Assembly (NCBI RefSeq): GCF_015163665.1
Contig: NZ_JADEUG010000005.1
Span: 62,001-126,000 of the forward strand
Origin: Xenorhabdus sp. BG5
Lineage (GTDB): Bacteria > Pseudomonadota > Gammaproteobacteria > Enterobacterales > Enterobacteriaceae
Reading direction: 5' to 3'
Length of the DNA: 64,000 nucleotides
Within the stretch, counting starts at the first letter, position 1. The number at the start of each line of letters is the position of its first letter. The position numbers and the translations under genes are program-made. Below the pieces are notes generated by a model that searched no databases, was not told the origin of the DNA, and saw nothing but the letters and a program-made list of their open reading frames with translations. Shown here piece after piece: positions 1 through 9,299 of this stretch.

Positions 1-1494
1 GGCGGTGCCGGACTGGCACGGGGGTATTTAAACCGACCTGAACTCACCGCTGAACGTTTTGTTGAGAACCCGTTTGCGTCAGAAGCAGATAAAGCCTGTG
101 GTTATACCCGATTGTACAAAACCGGCGACTTAGTCCGCTGGCGGCCGAACGGGGAGCTGGAATATCTGGGGCGTAATGATTTTCAGGTTAAAATCCGTGG
201 CTATCGCATTGAGTTGGGAGAAATCGAAAACGCCCTGACTTCACACTCACAGGTCAAACAGGCGGTGGTGATTGACCATGAGCACAAAGGGGATCAAATA
301 CTGGTGGCGTATCTGGTCACCGACGGTGTACTGCACGATGATACCTTGGTTCGGTATCTTTCCACCCGCTTGCCAGACTATATGCTGCCCGCCAACTTTA
401 CCCGTATCGAATCCGTACCGTTAACTCTCAACGGCAAGCTGGATCGCCGCGCCCTGCCAACACCGGTATGGGGCAAGAGTGACAACTATATTGTTCCCCG
501 TAATGCACTGGAAGCCCAGTTATGTGCTATTTGGCAGGATGTGTTAGGTTTGGAACGGGTAAGCATTGAAGATAACTTCTTCCGCATTGGTGGTAATTCC
601 CTCATAGCGATTAAATTAACTACAGCAATGCGTAATGAAATAAACGTTGATATTCCTTTAAATATTCTATTTAGCTACAAATGCATTTCCTTGTTATCCC
701 AATGGTTGGAAGCCGGTAGCGCTACATCTAATTTACTTAATTTTTTAACACCAGAATCAACCGCAAGCAATAAACTGTTTATGATCCATGCAGTTAATTG
801 CGGTAGTGAAGTCTATGAGCCTCTGGCAAATGTTTTATCTGATACGTATAACTGCATCGGTATCGATAATTACAATCTTTCCACAGAGCATAAAATCGAT
901 TCATTACGACAGATAGCACAGATCTACATGCAATTAATCTTAACCGAAACTTCCATTGATAAACCTATCCGTATTCTAGGCTGGTCATTAGGAGGACAAT
1001 TAGCGATAGAGATTGCATTTCAATTGGAACAACTTGGTGCAAAAGAGATTCAGTTGTTTTTATTAGATACCGTCATTAATAATGATGAGATAAAAGAACT
1101 CAGAAATAAATTAGATATATCAAATGCATATAACAAGGTTGTCAGAAAGTTACAGGAAATGGGAGCAAACGAAACTTATATCAATAAAGTATTAGAAGCA
1201 ATACCCTTTGAGTCTGAAATAGCGAACTGTCATTTAAGCGGAAAATTAGCACATACAAATATCACTTTATTTAAGGCTGGTCAGGCAAACCCACATCATA
1301 AAGAAGAAGCAGGACTTACCATGAGTCAACTGATAATCAAAACACCAGATAACAATATTTCACAATGGTCAATCAAACCATTAGTCATTAAGTTGATTGA
1401 TGATTGTTATCACGAAAATATTATTGAGTCTGTTTCCAGTATCAGTGCAGAAATAATTAACACATTGTCAATTAAGGATGATATATCAATATAG
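1..1494 (+). CDS. Nonribosomal peptide synthetase, C-terminal part (A-T-TE), 5' end outside window
   Basis: The frame is open from base 1, so this is the end of a larger synthetase. Visible in order: adenylation core motifs A6 (GGAGLARGYL), A7 (YKTGDL), A8 (GRNDFQVKIRGYRIELGEIE) and A10 (NGKLDRRALP); a carrier domain with the phosphopantetheine serine in GGNSL (codon 598-600); and a type I thioesterase with GWSLGG (nucleophile Ser codon 985-987). It is therefore the final extension and release module of a peptide-making assembly line. The substrate code lies in the missing part of the A domain. The first 600 bases are GC-richer than the thioesterase part (see findings). No SD-led start is needed; the TTG at 112 is internal. 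Confidence 0.95.
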   Translation, partial: GGAGLARGYLNRPELTAERFVENPFASEADKACGYTRLYKTGDLVRWRPNGELEYLGRNDFQVKIRGYRIELGEIENALTSHSQVKQAVVIDHEHKGDQILVAYLVTDGVLHDDTLVRYLSTRLPDYMLPANFTRIESVPLTLNGKLDRRALPTPVWGKSDNYIVPRNALEAQLCAIWQDVLGLERVSIEDNFFRIGGNSLIAIKLTTAMRNEINVDIPLNILFSYKCISLLSQWLEAGSATSNLLNFLTPESTASNKLFMIHAVNCGSEVYEPLANVLSDTYNCIGIDNYNLSTEHKIDSLRQIAQIYMQLILTETSIDKPIRILGWSLGGQLAIEIAFQLEQLGAKEIQLFLLDTVINNDEIKELRNKLDISNAYNKVVRKLQEMGANETYINKVLEAIPFESEIANCHLSGKLAHTNITLFKAGQANPHHKEEAGLTMSQLIIKTPDNNISQWSIKPLVIKLIDDCYHENIIESVSSISAEIINTLSIKDDISI

Positions 1495-1505
1495 AGTAAC
1501 TTAAC

Positions 1506-1540
1506 GAGGCCAGTGCCGCTGGCCTCATCTTTTCTTACGT
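1506..1540 (+). terminator. Rho-independent terminator after the NRPS
   Basis: Perfect 8-bp stem GAGGCCAG/CTGGCCTC with a 5-base loop (1506-1526), followed by ATCTTTTCTT. It begins 12 bases after the NRPS stop codon. Confidence 0.8.
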
Positions 1541-1765
1541 CTTTATTATTAGAAATGGCGTATTTTTCCAGTCGCCATTAATGATGCCTTCATCGCTAAC
1601 AACTACGGTAACCATACTCTTTTACAACAATGCTCAACATATGGCTAAAATCTGTTGGACACAGACAGGTTTCAAACAAAAAGAAAAATCCGTATAATCC
1701 AGCCCCTGCAAAGGATCCGTATAGGAAATCTACAGCCGATATAATCGGCAATGTGAGAAGTCGCA

Positions 1766-2659
1766 ATGAATCAAAAAGATACGAGAAAAGAAACACTTGA
1801 ATTCAACAAACTCCAAAAACGCCTGCGGAGAAACGTTGGTAATGCCATTATTGATTACAATATGATTGAAGACAACGATGTTGTAATGGCATGTATCAGT
1901 GGTGGCAAAGATTCATTCGCGATGTTAGATATTCTGTTGAATCTGCAAAAAGCAGCGCCAATAAAATTCAAAGTCGTTGCCGTGAACCTTGATCAGAAAC
2001 AGCCTGGCTTTCCTGAGCACATTTTACCCCAATATTTTGAAAGCCTGGATATTCCATACTACATTGTCGATAAAGATACCTATTCAGTAGTTAAAGAAAA
2101 AATCCCTGAAGGCAAAACTACCTGTGGATTGTGCTCAAGGCTACGTCGCGGTACTCTCTATTCTTTCGCAGAAAAAATCGGGGCAACAAAAATTGCACTG
2201 GGACATCATCTTGATGACATCGTTGAAACACTGTTCCTGAATATGTTCCATGGCGCACGTATGAAAGCGATGCCGCCAAAATTACGCTCTGACGATGGCC
2301 GTAATGTCGTTATAAGGCCGCTGGCATATTGCAGGGAAACAGACCTGATTGAGTATGCGGAAAGCAAAAAATTCCCAATCATTCCTTGCAACTTATGTGG
2401 TTCCCAAGAAAACTTACAGCGACAGGCGATCAAAGCAATGTTAGTAGATTGGGATAAGAAAACACCAGGCCGGGTAGAGAATATTTTTAAGTCTATTCAG
2501 AATGTTAGCCCAAGCCAATTGGCAGACAAAACGATTTTCGATTTTGTCAACTTGCCATTGCATCGTGAGGGGGAAAGGGAAGAGTATGCTTTTAACGAAG
2601 CAGTGGTATCGTCAACGAATATTAATGAATCACTGTTTATCGATGTGACAAACATTTAA
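1766..2659 (+). CDS. ttcA: tRNA 2-thiocytidine(32) synthetase TtcA
   Basis: TtcA adds sulfur to C32 of certain tRNAs, using ATP and an oxygen-sensitive Fe-S cluster. The 297-residue product has the PP-loop SGGKDS (residues 45-50) that binds ATP and the cluster-ligand pair CGLC (Cys120 and Cys123), with a third cysteine pair in PCNLCG. Length is slightly under the 311 residues of E. coli. The ATG at 1766 follows GTGAGAAG. It lies between the NRPS and fnrS/zntB; in E. coli dbpA separates fnrS from ttcA, and that gene is absent here. The minus-strand frame over its 5' end is a shadow. Confidence 0.97.
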   Translation: MNQKDTRKETLEFNKLQKRLRRNVGNAIIDYNMIEDNDVVMACISGGKDSFAMLDILLNLQKAAPIKFKVVAVNLDQKQPGFPEHILPQYFESLDIPYYIVDKDTYSVVKEKIPEGKTTCGLCSRLRRGTLYSFAEKIGATKIALGHHLDDIVETLFLNMFHGARMKAMPPKLRSDDGRNVVIRPLAYCRETDLIEYAESKKFPIIPCNLCGSQENLQRQAIKAMLVDWDKKTPGRVENIFKSIQNVSPSQLADKTIFDFVNLPLHREGEREEYAFNEAVVSSTNINESLFIDVTNI

Positions 2660-2697
2660 AAATAAGCCGTTTTTATACAGGCTGTTTAAATTCTGTC

Positions 2698-2818
2698 AAA
2701 AAAATAGCCGATACTAAAACAAGTATCGGCATAATTAATGAGCAATTATTCTGTGTAAAACTCAATATGAGAAAAACTACAATTATGGAGTACAACGTTC
2801 AACGTTGTATTCACCTGC
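2698..2818 (-). ncRNA. fnrS: FnrS, FNR-activated small regulatory RNA
   Basis: On the minus strand the 5' end reads GCAGGTGAATACAACGT, matching the first bases of E. coli FnrS (GCAGGTGAATGCAACGT). It continues with a 5' hairpin (palindrome 2791-2809) and a conserved CTCCATA-TTGT stretch. The 3' end is an intrinsic terminator: 9-bp stem GCCGATACT/AGTATCGGC (2707-2730) followed by TATTTTTTT on this strand. Predicted length is 121 nt, against about 122 nt in E. coli. It sits just downstream of zntB on the same strand, as in E. coli. FnrS is an Hfq-dependent repressor of mRNAs unneeded without oxygen, sodB among them. Identification rests on remembered sequence, so a covariance-model search would settle it. 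Confidence 0.88.
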
Positions 2819-2853
2819 GGAACCTATGATGCCTTAATTATGGCTATCGATTA

Positions 2854-2867
2854 TTGATTTATCTCAA
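2854..2867 (-). promoter_or_regulatory. FNR box of the fnrS promoter
   Basis: TTGATTTATCTCAA matches the FNR consensus TTGAT-N4-ATCAA at 9 of 10 positions. Its centre (2860.5) lies about 42 bases upstream of the predicted FnrS 5' end, the spacing of a class II FNR-activated promoter. Confidence 0.75.
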
Positions 2868-2870
2868 ACC

Positions 2871-3854
2871 CTATAGCCATTTGCTTCGCCTTAGCCACCA
2901 CGCAAAAGCCACCATTAATAGTGACAACAAAAGCGTGAAGAAGCCGAACCCAAACCGATATTCATTACCGGGTATTCCCCCCAGGTTAACACCGAATAAC
3001 CCCGTCAAAAAGGTAGTTGGCAAGAATACCATCGCCAATAGAGACATCATGTAAGTACGGCGGTTCATGGCATCCGCCATCATGGACGTGATCTCATCAG
3101 CAAGAATTGCGGTGCGGGCAATACAACCATCAAGATCATCGATTCCCCTGCCCAACCGGTCAGCAATCTCCTGCATTAAACGGCGCTCTTCATCATTCAT
3201 CCAAGGCAATTTTTCACTGGCCAAACGGATAAAAATATCTCGCTGTGGTGCCATATATCGGCGCAGAACGATTAGCTGTTTACGCAATAATACTAATTCT
3301 CCGCGACCAGGAACTTTCTGCTCCAAAATATCATCTTCAAACTCAATCAGGTTGTCATGTAGCTCTTCAATAAAGTCATTGGCTTCATCAGTAATGGCCC
3401 CCGCTATTTCTACAAACCAATTCCCTGTACTTTTCGCACCAACACCGTTATGCAAATCAGCCAAGACCTGATCGATGGAATGAATTTTTCGATGCCGGCT
3501 GGAGATAATAATTTTGTCATTAATATAGATGCGAAATGAAACCAGATGATCGGGACGCGCATTATCATTACGGTTCACCGATCTCAAGGTAATCAAAGTT
3601 CCTTCACCTGTGCGCACGACCTTTGGACGAATATTATCACTCACTAACCCCTCCTTTACTGGGAACGGTAGCAAGGTTGTATTCATAATCCATTGATGGC
3701 TAGCCGGATTTTTATAATCAAGATGTTGCCACACTGGTTGCTCTGCGGTTACGAGTGAATCTTCCCCAAACGCCGTAACGCCTCCCTTGCCATTTAATTG
3801 ACAAGCATAAATTGCATTTGAACCTTTAAATACCGAGCCATAGATCGTTTCCAC
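2871..3854 (-). CDS. zntB: Zinc transporter ZntB (CorA family)
   Basis: Inner-membrane zinc transport protein of the CorA metal-ion family. The 327-residue product equals the E. coli length. It has a long soluble N-terminal domain and a charged helical stalk rich in Glu and Arg, then two C-terminal membrane helices separated by the pore signature GVN (in LFGVNLGGIPG). It ends in a short basic tail. The start ATG at 3854 is preceded by GGAGCAG. Downstream on the same strand is fnrS. Upstream, between zntB and tpx, lies a 105-bp repeated element. Transport direction and cofactor are family knowledge, not visible here. Confidence 0.96.
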   Translation of the reverse strand: METIYGSVFKGSNAIYACQLNGKGGVTAFGEDSLVTAEQPVWQHLDYKNPASHQWIMNTTLLPFPVKEGLVSDNIRPKVVRTGEGTLITLRSVNRNDNARPDHLVSFRIYINDKIIISSRHRKIHSIDQVLADLHNGVGAKSTGNWFVEIAGAITDEANDFIEELHDNLIEFEDDILEQKVPGRGELVLLRKQLIVLRRYMAPQRDIFIRLASEKLPWMNDEERRLMQEIADRLGRGIDDLDGCIARTAILADEITSMMADAMNRRTYMMSLLAMVFLPTTFLTGLFGVNLGGIPGNEYRFGFGFFTLLLSLLMVAFAWWLRRSKWL

Positions 3855-3971
3855 ATCTGCTCCTTGTTTGTACTTAAATTTCGTGCTTACTCTTCATGAC
3901 TATAGGCGACACCTTCAGGATTGGTGAACGGATATCCTTTTAACCACGGTTTGATCAATCGACCATCGGTA

Positions 3972-4076
3972 TATACGCATTAAACTTCAAGTTGCAATTT
4001 ACAACACGCTATGAAACTTGATTTCTCCCCGCTTCGCGGGGAGAAATCACACGCATCTTCAAGTTAGATTGGTATA
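3972..4076 (-). repeat. 105-bp inverted-repeat element, copy A
   Basis: Ends in TATACGCATT at the left and AATTGGTATA at the right, an imperfect terminal inverted repeat. The centre is a 13-bp perfect stem with a 3-base loop (GATTTCTCCCCGC/GCGGGGAGAAATC). It is nearly identical to the reverse complement of copy B (4867-4971), the two copies bracketing tpx. No coding capacity. Looks like a MITE-type or palindromic intergenic unit. Confidence 0.85.
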
Positions 4077-4237
4077 GTGACTTTTTTCAATACGGTATTT
4101 TTGTGATAAATAAATTATAAGATATTGTTAATTAAAAGAAGGATGAATATTTCTGAATATTTTATCTATTTTTGTGGGCAAGATCGCACTATTCCTTTAC
4201 ACTGGCGGCGTAGTTTACTTTATAGAGGGATTAAATC

Positions 4238-4741
4238 ATGACACAAACAGTCAAGTTTCAAGGTGGTAATATCACCGTTAACGGAGATTTTCCACAAACA
4301 GGTCAGGCAGCAAAAGAATTCACGCTAGTCGCTAAAGATCTCGCTGATGTAGCATTGAGCCATTACGCAGGTAAGCGTAAGGTGCTTAATATCTTCCCAA
4401 GCATTGACACCGGTGTTTGTGCCACATCTGTCCGTAAATTTAACCAACTTGCCAGCGAATTGGATAATACTGTTGTGCTGTGCATTTCAGCTGATTTGCC
4501 TTTTGCTCAGTCTCGTTTCTGTGGTTCTGAAGGTCTGTCTAATGTTGTCACTCTTTCTACACTGCGTGGCGGGAAATTTCAGGAAGATTATGGCGTTGCA
4601 ATAAGCGAAGGTCCATTAGGTGGACTGACTGCACGCGCAGTTGTTATTTTGGATGAAAATAACCAAGTTATTTATAGTCAATTGGTCGATGAAATCACCA
4701 GTGAACCTGATTATGACAGCGCATTAACCGCATTGAAATAA
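4238..4741 (+). CDS. tpx: Thiol peroxidase Tpx
   Basis: Atypical 2-Cys peroxiredoxin that reduces lipid and alkyl hydroperoxides using thioredoxin, probably in the periplasm or cytoplasm. The 167-residue product has the peroxidatic cysteine in [13 protein letters not shown] (Cys61) and the resolving cysteine in SRFCGSEGL (Cys95). A further Cys82 is also conserved in E. coli. Start chosen at ATG 4238 behind AGAGGGA. The gene is a lone transcription unit with its own terminator at 4816-4852, and it is flanked by inverted copies of a 105-bp element, so it could be amplified or flipped as a cassette (inference). Confidence 0.97.
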   Translation: MTQTVKFQGGNITVNGDFPQTGQAAKEFTLVAKDLADVALSHYAGKRKVLNIFPSIDTGVCATSVRKFNQLASELDNTVVLCISADLPFAQSRFCGSEGLSNVVTLSTLRGGKFQEDYGVAISEGPLGGLTARAVVILDENNQVIYSQLVDEITSEPDYDSALTALK

Positions 4742-4815
4742 TTATTTTATTATTGCTTGGTTTTTTAACACAGCAACGCATTTTTTAAGACTTAGTCTTT
4801 AAAACTTATTTCCTA

Positions 4816-4852
4816 GCGACGATAAAATCATAATTAATTATTTTATCGTCGC
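4816..4852 (+). terminator. Hairpin terminator after tpx
   Basis: Perfect 13-bp stem GCGACGATAAAAT/ATTTTATCGTCGC around an 11-base AT loop. The stem's AT-rich half supplies T residues on both strands, so it may also stop tyrR read-through. Confidence 0.7.
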
Positions 4853-4866
4853 CAGCTTATTTTATA

Positions 4867-4971
4867 TATACCAATCGTAATTGAAGATGCGCGTGATTTA
4901 TCCCCGCTTCGCGGGGAGAAATCAAGTTTCATAGCGTGTTGTAAATTGCAACTTGAAGTTTAATGCGTATA
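4867..4971 (+). repeat. 105-bp inverted-repeat element, copy B
   Basis: Begins TATACCAAT and ends AATGCGTATA. Same length as copy A and inverted relative to it. Differences are a flipped 3-base hairpin loop and about five substitutions. The central GC-rich hairpin (about 4895-4923) lies just beyond the tyrR stop and may help end that transcript. Confidence 0.85.
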
Positions 4972-5003
4972 AGATATTGTTAAAAGCAGTAATATTTCAG
5001 CGA

Positions 5004-6584
5004 TTATTCATCGTCTTCATGTTCAACTAAGTGTTTCTTACCACTCAGGCCATATTCACGTAATTTATTAGCGATTGCCGTGTGAGAAACGCCAAGCCGT
5101 TTTGCCAGCTTACGCGTACTGGGATAATGACAATAAAGACGTGTCAACACAGCGCGTTCAAAACGCTTGCTGATTTCATCCAAAGAACCCACCAGAATAT
5201 CTTCATTAAATGTTACCTCAGCCTCTGGTTCAGGTAACCGGATATCCTGCGGACTGAGTTTGTTACTCTCAAGTTGAGTCAATGCCTGATATATCGCATT
5301 GCGAAGCTGTCTGACATTACCCGGCCAATGATAACCACACAAAAATTGCTCTAACTCAGCAGAGAACTTAGGTTTATGTAAGCCCTGTTCTTGCGCAAAA
5401 CGTGTTGCAAAATAGTCCGTCAATGGCATGATATCCGCCTGACGCTCCCGCAAAGGCGGTAATGTGATGGTTAAAACATTCAGCCGATAATAAAGATCTT
5501 CCCGAAACGCCCCTTTTTGTACCAACTCAATTAAGTTTTTCTGAGTGGCACAAATGATTCGGACGTTTACCTTAACTTCATTCTCTTCACCTACACGACG
5601 AAATGTTCCATCATTCAAGAAACGCAGTAATTTAGTCTGCATCTGTGGCGACATTTCACCGATTTCATCTAACAAAACCGTACCGCCATTAGCCTGTTCA
5701 AAGAATCCTTTTTTGCCTTCCAATGCATTGGGGTAAGCTCCCGCTGCATAACCAAACAGCTCACTTTCTACAACATCATCCGGCATGGAAGCACAATTTA
5801 GCCCAAGAAAAGGCTGTTTTCCCCTTGCACTGCGCAAGTGACAGGCCTTAGCAAATTCATCTTTTCCCGTTCCTGTCTCACCGACAAGCAGTAAAGGAAC
5901 ATCAAGCATCGCCATTTTACGTGCCTGCTCAACAACATGAACCATTTTAGGACTGACGGCAATAATCTGTTCAAAAGCGTTATCACCATTTTCGGTTAAT
6001 TTTTTGCGTGACGATGTGGAGCGGTGTTCACCAAAACGCAACATAATTACCGCCCCTGCACATCTAATACCCTGATTTTCATCCATTAATTGCATGGGAA
6101 TAATATCCATCCCATAATCTTGCCCTTTGATGGATAATTGGGCTGTATGGTGTTGATGATGCTCACTTTCAAGCCAGCGAAGGAAATTGTAATTGTTAAT
6201 CAGATGACCAATGTTTTTTTGGCTAATTTTTTCTTTGCTGACACCAAACAACGCCAAAGCCGCAGAGTTAACCAGTTCAACATTGCCTTTCATGTCAATA
6301 GAAAAGATGGGGTCAGGAACCGATTCCAACAGTGTCCACATCGCCCTATGCTCTTTCTCTGATGGCATAAAGGCAACCGTCCTGACATCAATGACGCCAT
6401 TGATACGACGAATTTCTGCCATCAACTCACGGAAGATATTGAAATCAATTTGAGTGAAATTAAGGTAAATACGACATGCAGGAGAAATTTCAATTCCTTT
6501 CAGGTCAATATTTCGTAAAACCAGTAAATCAAGTAATTCGCGGGTTAACCCAATTCGATCCTGACAAGTCACTTCCAATCGCAT
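5004..6584 (-). CDS. tyrR: Transcriptional regulator TyrR of aromatic amino acid genes
   Basis: Represses or activates aromatic amino acid synthesis and transport genes in response to Tyr, Phe or Trp. Order of domains: N-terminal ACT domain (about 1-75), PAS domain (about 80-185), AAA+ domain with Walker A GETGTGKD (235-242) and Walker B VLLDEIGE (303-310), and C-terminal helix-turn-helix (LAKRLGVSHTAIANKL). In place of the sigma-54 contact loop GAFTGA it carries GAYPNA (282-287), in keeping with a sigma-70 regulator. Length 526 against 513 in E. coli. A TyrR-box-like site lies upstream at 6658-6675, suggesting self-regulation. Confidence 0.96.
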   Translation of the reverse strand: MRLEVTCQDRIGLTRELLDLLVLRNIDLKGIEISPACRIYLNFTQIDFNIFRELMAEIRRINGVIDVRTVAFMPSEKEHRAMWTLLESVPDPIFSIDMKGNVELVNSAALALFGVSKEKISQKNIGHLINNYNFLRWLESEHHQHHTAQLSIKGQDYGMDIIPMQLMDENQGIRCAGAVIMLRFGEHRSTSSRKKLTENGDNAFEQIIAVSPKMVHVVEQARKMAMLDVPLLLVGETGTGKDEFAKACHLRSARGKQPFLGLNCASMPDDVVESELFGYAAGAYPNALEGKKGFFEQANGGTVLLDEIGEMSPQMQTKLLRFLNDGTFRRVGEENEVKVNVRIICATQKNLIELVQKGAFREDLYYRLNVLTITLPPLRERQADIMPLTDYFATRFAQEQGLHKPKFSAELEQFLCGYHWPGNVRQLRNAIYQALTQLESNKLSPQDIRLPEPEAEVTFNEDILVGSLDEISKRFERAVLTRLYCHYPSTRKLAKRLGVSHTAIANKLREYGLSGKKHLVEHEDDE

Positions 6585-6657
6585 TTTTCTGACCTTATTG
6601 ACACGATGTTCTTAACTGTCTGAATGTTACCCGTTACTCTCCAATAGATGAAGCCCT

Positions 6658-6675
6658 TGTCAGCAAAAGTTTACA
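6658..6675 (-). promoter_or_regulatory. Possible TyrR box upstream of tyrR
   Basis: Read on the minus strand the site is TGTAAA-N6-CTGACA. The consensus is TGTAAA-N6-TTTACA, so one half is perfect and the other matches 4 of 6. It lies about 75 bases before the tyrR start; E. coli tyrR is self-regulated. Confidence 0.45.
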
Positions 6676-6738
6676 AAAAAACAAGATGTCAATCTGGTAT
6701 GACAGTTGTTATTAATTGACTAGTTATCAATTAATGGG

Positions 6739-7815
6739 TTACTTTGCTGTTGTCTCTTTGGCCATACTTTTGTTTTTCATTGGTAACGTACTTTTAAGCT
6801 GAACAAATAATTGGTGACGAAAATCCCCTAACTTCGGTTTATCTCCATCAATCCACGGTAAAGGCCGACATAATTCCATTGCCTTGATGCCTAAACGGGC
6901 TGTCAATAATCCTGCGCCAATCCCTTGTGCGGCACGTGCAGAAAGACGAGCCGCAATGTCCTGTGACAACCAGTCCATACCCACTTCCCTGACTAATTCT
7001 GAGGCTCCGGCAAAGGCAATATTCAGCAATACTAACCGAAATAAGCGAATGCGGCTGAAATAACCTAACTCGATGCCATAAAGCGCTGCAATACGATTAA
7101 TGAGTCGAATGTTTCTCCACGCAATAAAAGCCATATCCACGATAGCCAATGGACTGACAGCGATCATCAAAGCCGATTCCGCGGCTGAGCGACTGATTTC
7201 TTGCCTGGCTTGTGTATCCAAGACAGGCTGAACTAATTGACTGTATAGCATGACAATTTCACGATCATTGTGAGTCTCATGCACGGCAGCCTGCCAGCGC
7301 TGTAATGCCGGATGTTGCCGCCCAATACCAGCTTGTTCTGCTAATTTTTCACAAAATTGCCTTCCCTTGCCAATGCCGTGACTTTGCAATAGCGTTTTCG
7401 CAGTGTCTCGTTCTTCTGTACGCTGCCGCAAATGGTAAAGGCGCCGCCATTCCTTTATCACGCTGCCTATTCCCGCAAATACAATCATGCTGCCTGCCGC
7501 TGCGATCCCCAGTGCAATCCAGTCATGTTGCTGCCATGCCTGGTATATCCACTGAACACATTGGGCAACAACACTCATCCCCAACAACAGGACAGCACTG
7601 ATAAAAACTTTTCGCCAAAAACTGCGTTTCGGTTTCAGCGCAGCATTCACTGCACCTTCAAATTCGCTTTCCTGCTCTTCCGCTTCCCGCTCCGACCTAA
7701 CCGGATAGAATTCTTTTTCCTGCCCAGCGAATTCTTTTTTTGCTTTTAGTAATGGTTCGGACGAAGTTTGTGCAAGATCGTCAAAATCCATTCGCGGTTT
7801 CAACGGTTCGGTCAT
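6739..7815 (-). CDS. ycjF: YcjF family inner-membrane protein (DUF697/UPF0283)
   Basis: A 358-residue protein with a charged N-terminal region (about 1-65), two hydrophobic helices (about 68-88 and 100-120), a cytoplasmic helical part, and a further hydrophobic DUF697 segment (about 210-275). Function is not firmly known. The gene always travels with ycjX and is expressed with the psp envelope-stress genes. Its start overlaps the ycjX stop by 4 bases (ATGA), which implies translational coupling. Length is close to the 353 residues of E. coli. Confidence 0.93.
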   Translation of the reverse strand: MTEPLKPRMDFDDLAQTSSEPLLKAKKEFAGQEKEFYPVRSEREAEEQESEFEGAVNAALKPKRSFWRKVFISAVLLLGMSVVAQCVQWIYQAWQQHDWIALGIAAAGSMIVFAGIGSVIKEWRRLYHLRQRTEERDTAKTLLQSHGIGKGRQFCEKLAEQAGIGRQHPALQRWQAAVHETHNDREIVMLYSQLVQPVLDTQARQEISRSAAESALMIAVSPLAIVDMAFIAWRNIRLINRIAALYGIELGYFSRIRLFRLVLLNIAFAGASELVREVGMDWLSQDIAARLSARAAQGIGAGLLTARLGIKAMELCRPLPWIDGDKPKLGDFRHQLFVQLKSTLPMKNKSMAKETTAK

Positions 7816-9209
7816 GTTAATTTGTCTCCCAATAAAAATTCCATCACGCTATCCATGCGTATGTGGGGTAACGGCGTGTTGATATTAGTTTGTTTTGGCC
7901 GAAATGATTCAAAATTAAATCCCTGTTTTTGCCAGAATTCACTATTCGGCAAGCGCTGTGGCACTTCGCCCGGAAAAAATGTCAATAATTTATCATCTGA
8001 CAAGCGATTGCCTTTAATGGCAGGGATTTTTTCACCTTTATGCATGACAATGCCGCTCTCCGTTGCCTGAACAGACGCAAGCCCCACACAATCCATACTG
8101 ATCCCTTCAAACGCCGCATTTTGCCATGCTTCCTGTACCAAATGCTGTAAGAGTGAAACGAGATTAGCATGTTGATCTGACGTAATATGATCTGCTTTGC
8201 TGGCAGCAAACAGCAATTTATCGATGCAAGGCGAAAATAAACGACGAAACAGTGTTCGTTTACCATAATGAAAACTCTGCATAAGTTGTGTTAATGCAAG
8301 TCGCATATCATTGAAAGCTTGCGGGCCACTATTTAATGGTTGCAAGCAATCCACCAGCACAATTTGCCGATCAAAACGCAGAAAATGCTCTTTATAGAAC
8401 GCCTTAACGATATGATCACAGTAATAAGCAAAACGCTCACGCAACATACCGATGTTGGTGTGTTTATCCGCCTTTGCCAGTTGTGGCTCTCCGATTCTGT
8501 CAATATCCGGCCACGGGAAAAATTGCAACACGGGTGCTCCCGCCAGATCACCCGGTAAGATAAAACGGCCAGGTTGGATAAAATGCAAACCTTGCTGTTT
8601 ACATTGATGCAGGTAGTCCGTATAAGCCTGAGCGATTTTGTCCAGTAAATTTTCATCAGCAGGCGCCAGTGGATCACATTGCTGGCATAACGCTAACCAT
8701 GGCTTAGCCCAATTCGCTCTTTCTCCTTTCAGTAATCCATGCATATGCCGTGACCACGCCAGATAATTTTGTTCCAGCATGGATAAATCCAATAACCATT
8801 CGCCCGGATAATCGACAATTTCTAAATAAAGGGTAGAAGTTTCTTTGAGGTAGCGAAATAGGGAATCTTCAGAACGATAGCGCAACGCTAAACGTATTTC
8901 ACTTACACCACGGGTTGGCGTCGGCCAGTTAGGGAGTGTGTCATATAATTCTGCGATGTTTTCATCATAGGTAAAACGAGGCACCCCAAAATCTCGCTGT
9001 GGCACTCGCTTCACACCAAGCAAACGCCCATCACGCACGGCAGAAAACAGCGGTAATCTGGCTCCACTGTGAACATGCAAAAGTTGGTTTACCAAGGAAG
9101 TAATAAATGCGGTTTTTCCACTGCGGCTTAATCCGGTTACCGCCAGTCGCAAATGACGGTCCATTCCACGATTAACGAGTGCTGTCAGTTCGTTTTGCAA
9201 CCGTTTCAT
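7812..9209 (-). CDS. ycjX: YcjX family P-loop GTPase-like protein (DUF463)
   Basis: A 465-residue predicted nucleotide-binding protein of the YcjX/DUF463 family. The N-terminal P-loop is [10 protein letters not shown] (about residues 26-35), and a conserved [15 protein letters not shown] stretch follows in the position of the switch II DxxG region. [13 protein letters not shown] motif (AASKADHI) resembles the nucleotide-specificity loop. It belongs to the PspF-controlled extended psp regulon in E. coli. It lies 119 bases after pspC, with a long hairpin in the gap where pspD is found in E. coli, and overlaps ycjF by 4 bases. Exact biochemical role is unknown. Confidence 0.93.
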   Translation of the reverse strand: MKRLQNELTALVNRGMDRHLRLAVTGLSRSGKTAFITSLVNQLLHVHSGARLPLFSAVRDGRLLGVKRVPQRDFGVPRFTYDENIAELYDTLPNWPTPTRGVSEIRLALRYRSEDSLFRYLKETSTLYLEIVDYPGEWLLDLSMLEQNYLAWSRHMHGLLKGERANWAKPWLALCQQCDPLAPADENLLDKIAQAYTDYLHQCKQQGLHFIQPGRFILPGDLAGAPVLQFFPWPDIDRIGEPQLAKADKHTNIGMLRERFAYYCDHIVKAFYKEHFLRFDRQIVLVDCLQPLNSGPQAFNDMRLALTQLMQSFHYGKRTLFRRLFSPCIDKLLFAASKADHITSDQHANLVSLLQHLVQEAWQNAAFEGISMDCVGLASVQATESGIVMHKGEKIPAIKGNRLSDDKLLTFFPGEVPQRLPNSEFWQKQGFNFESFRPKQTNINTPLPHIRMDSVMEFLLGDKLT

Positions 9210-9244
9210 GTTTCTCCTAAATGGGAATACCGTGAATCAGTCTC

Positions 9245-9299
9245 ATCTGGTCTGTAACATCGGCAAATCTCATATTATTTCCGCTGTTACAAACCAGAT
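9245..9299 (-). other. Long hairpin between pspC and ycjX
   Basis: Imperfect 15-bp stem ATCTGGTCTGTAACA/TGTTACAAACCAGAT with one mismatch, and a 25-base loop. It occupies most of the 119-base pspC-ycjX gap. It has no T-run, so it may be an RNA-processing or attenuation structure rather than a terminator. Confidence 0.5.

Noticed and set aside
112..1494. NRPS fragment starting at the TTG at base 112
   Set aside because: The frame is open back to base 1 and the earlier residues match adenylation motif A6, so 112 is internal.
1596..1796. 66-residue minus-strand frame before ttcA
   Set aside because: No family resemblance; it overlaps the ttcA start and promoter region.
2791..2809. Perfect 19-bp palindrome considered as a regulator operator
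   Set aside because: It is better explained as the 5' hairpin of FnrS.
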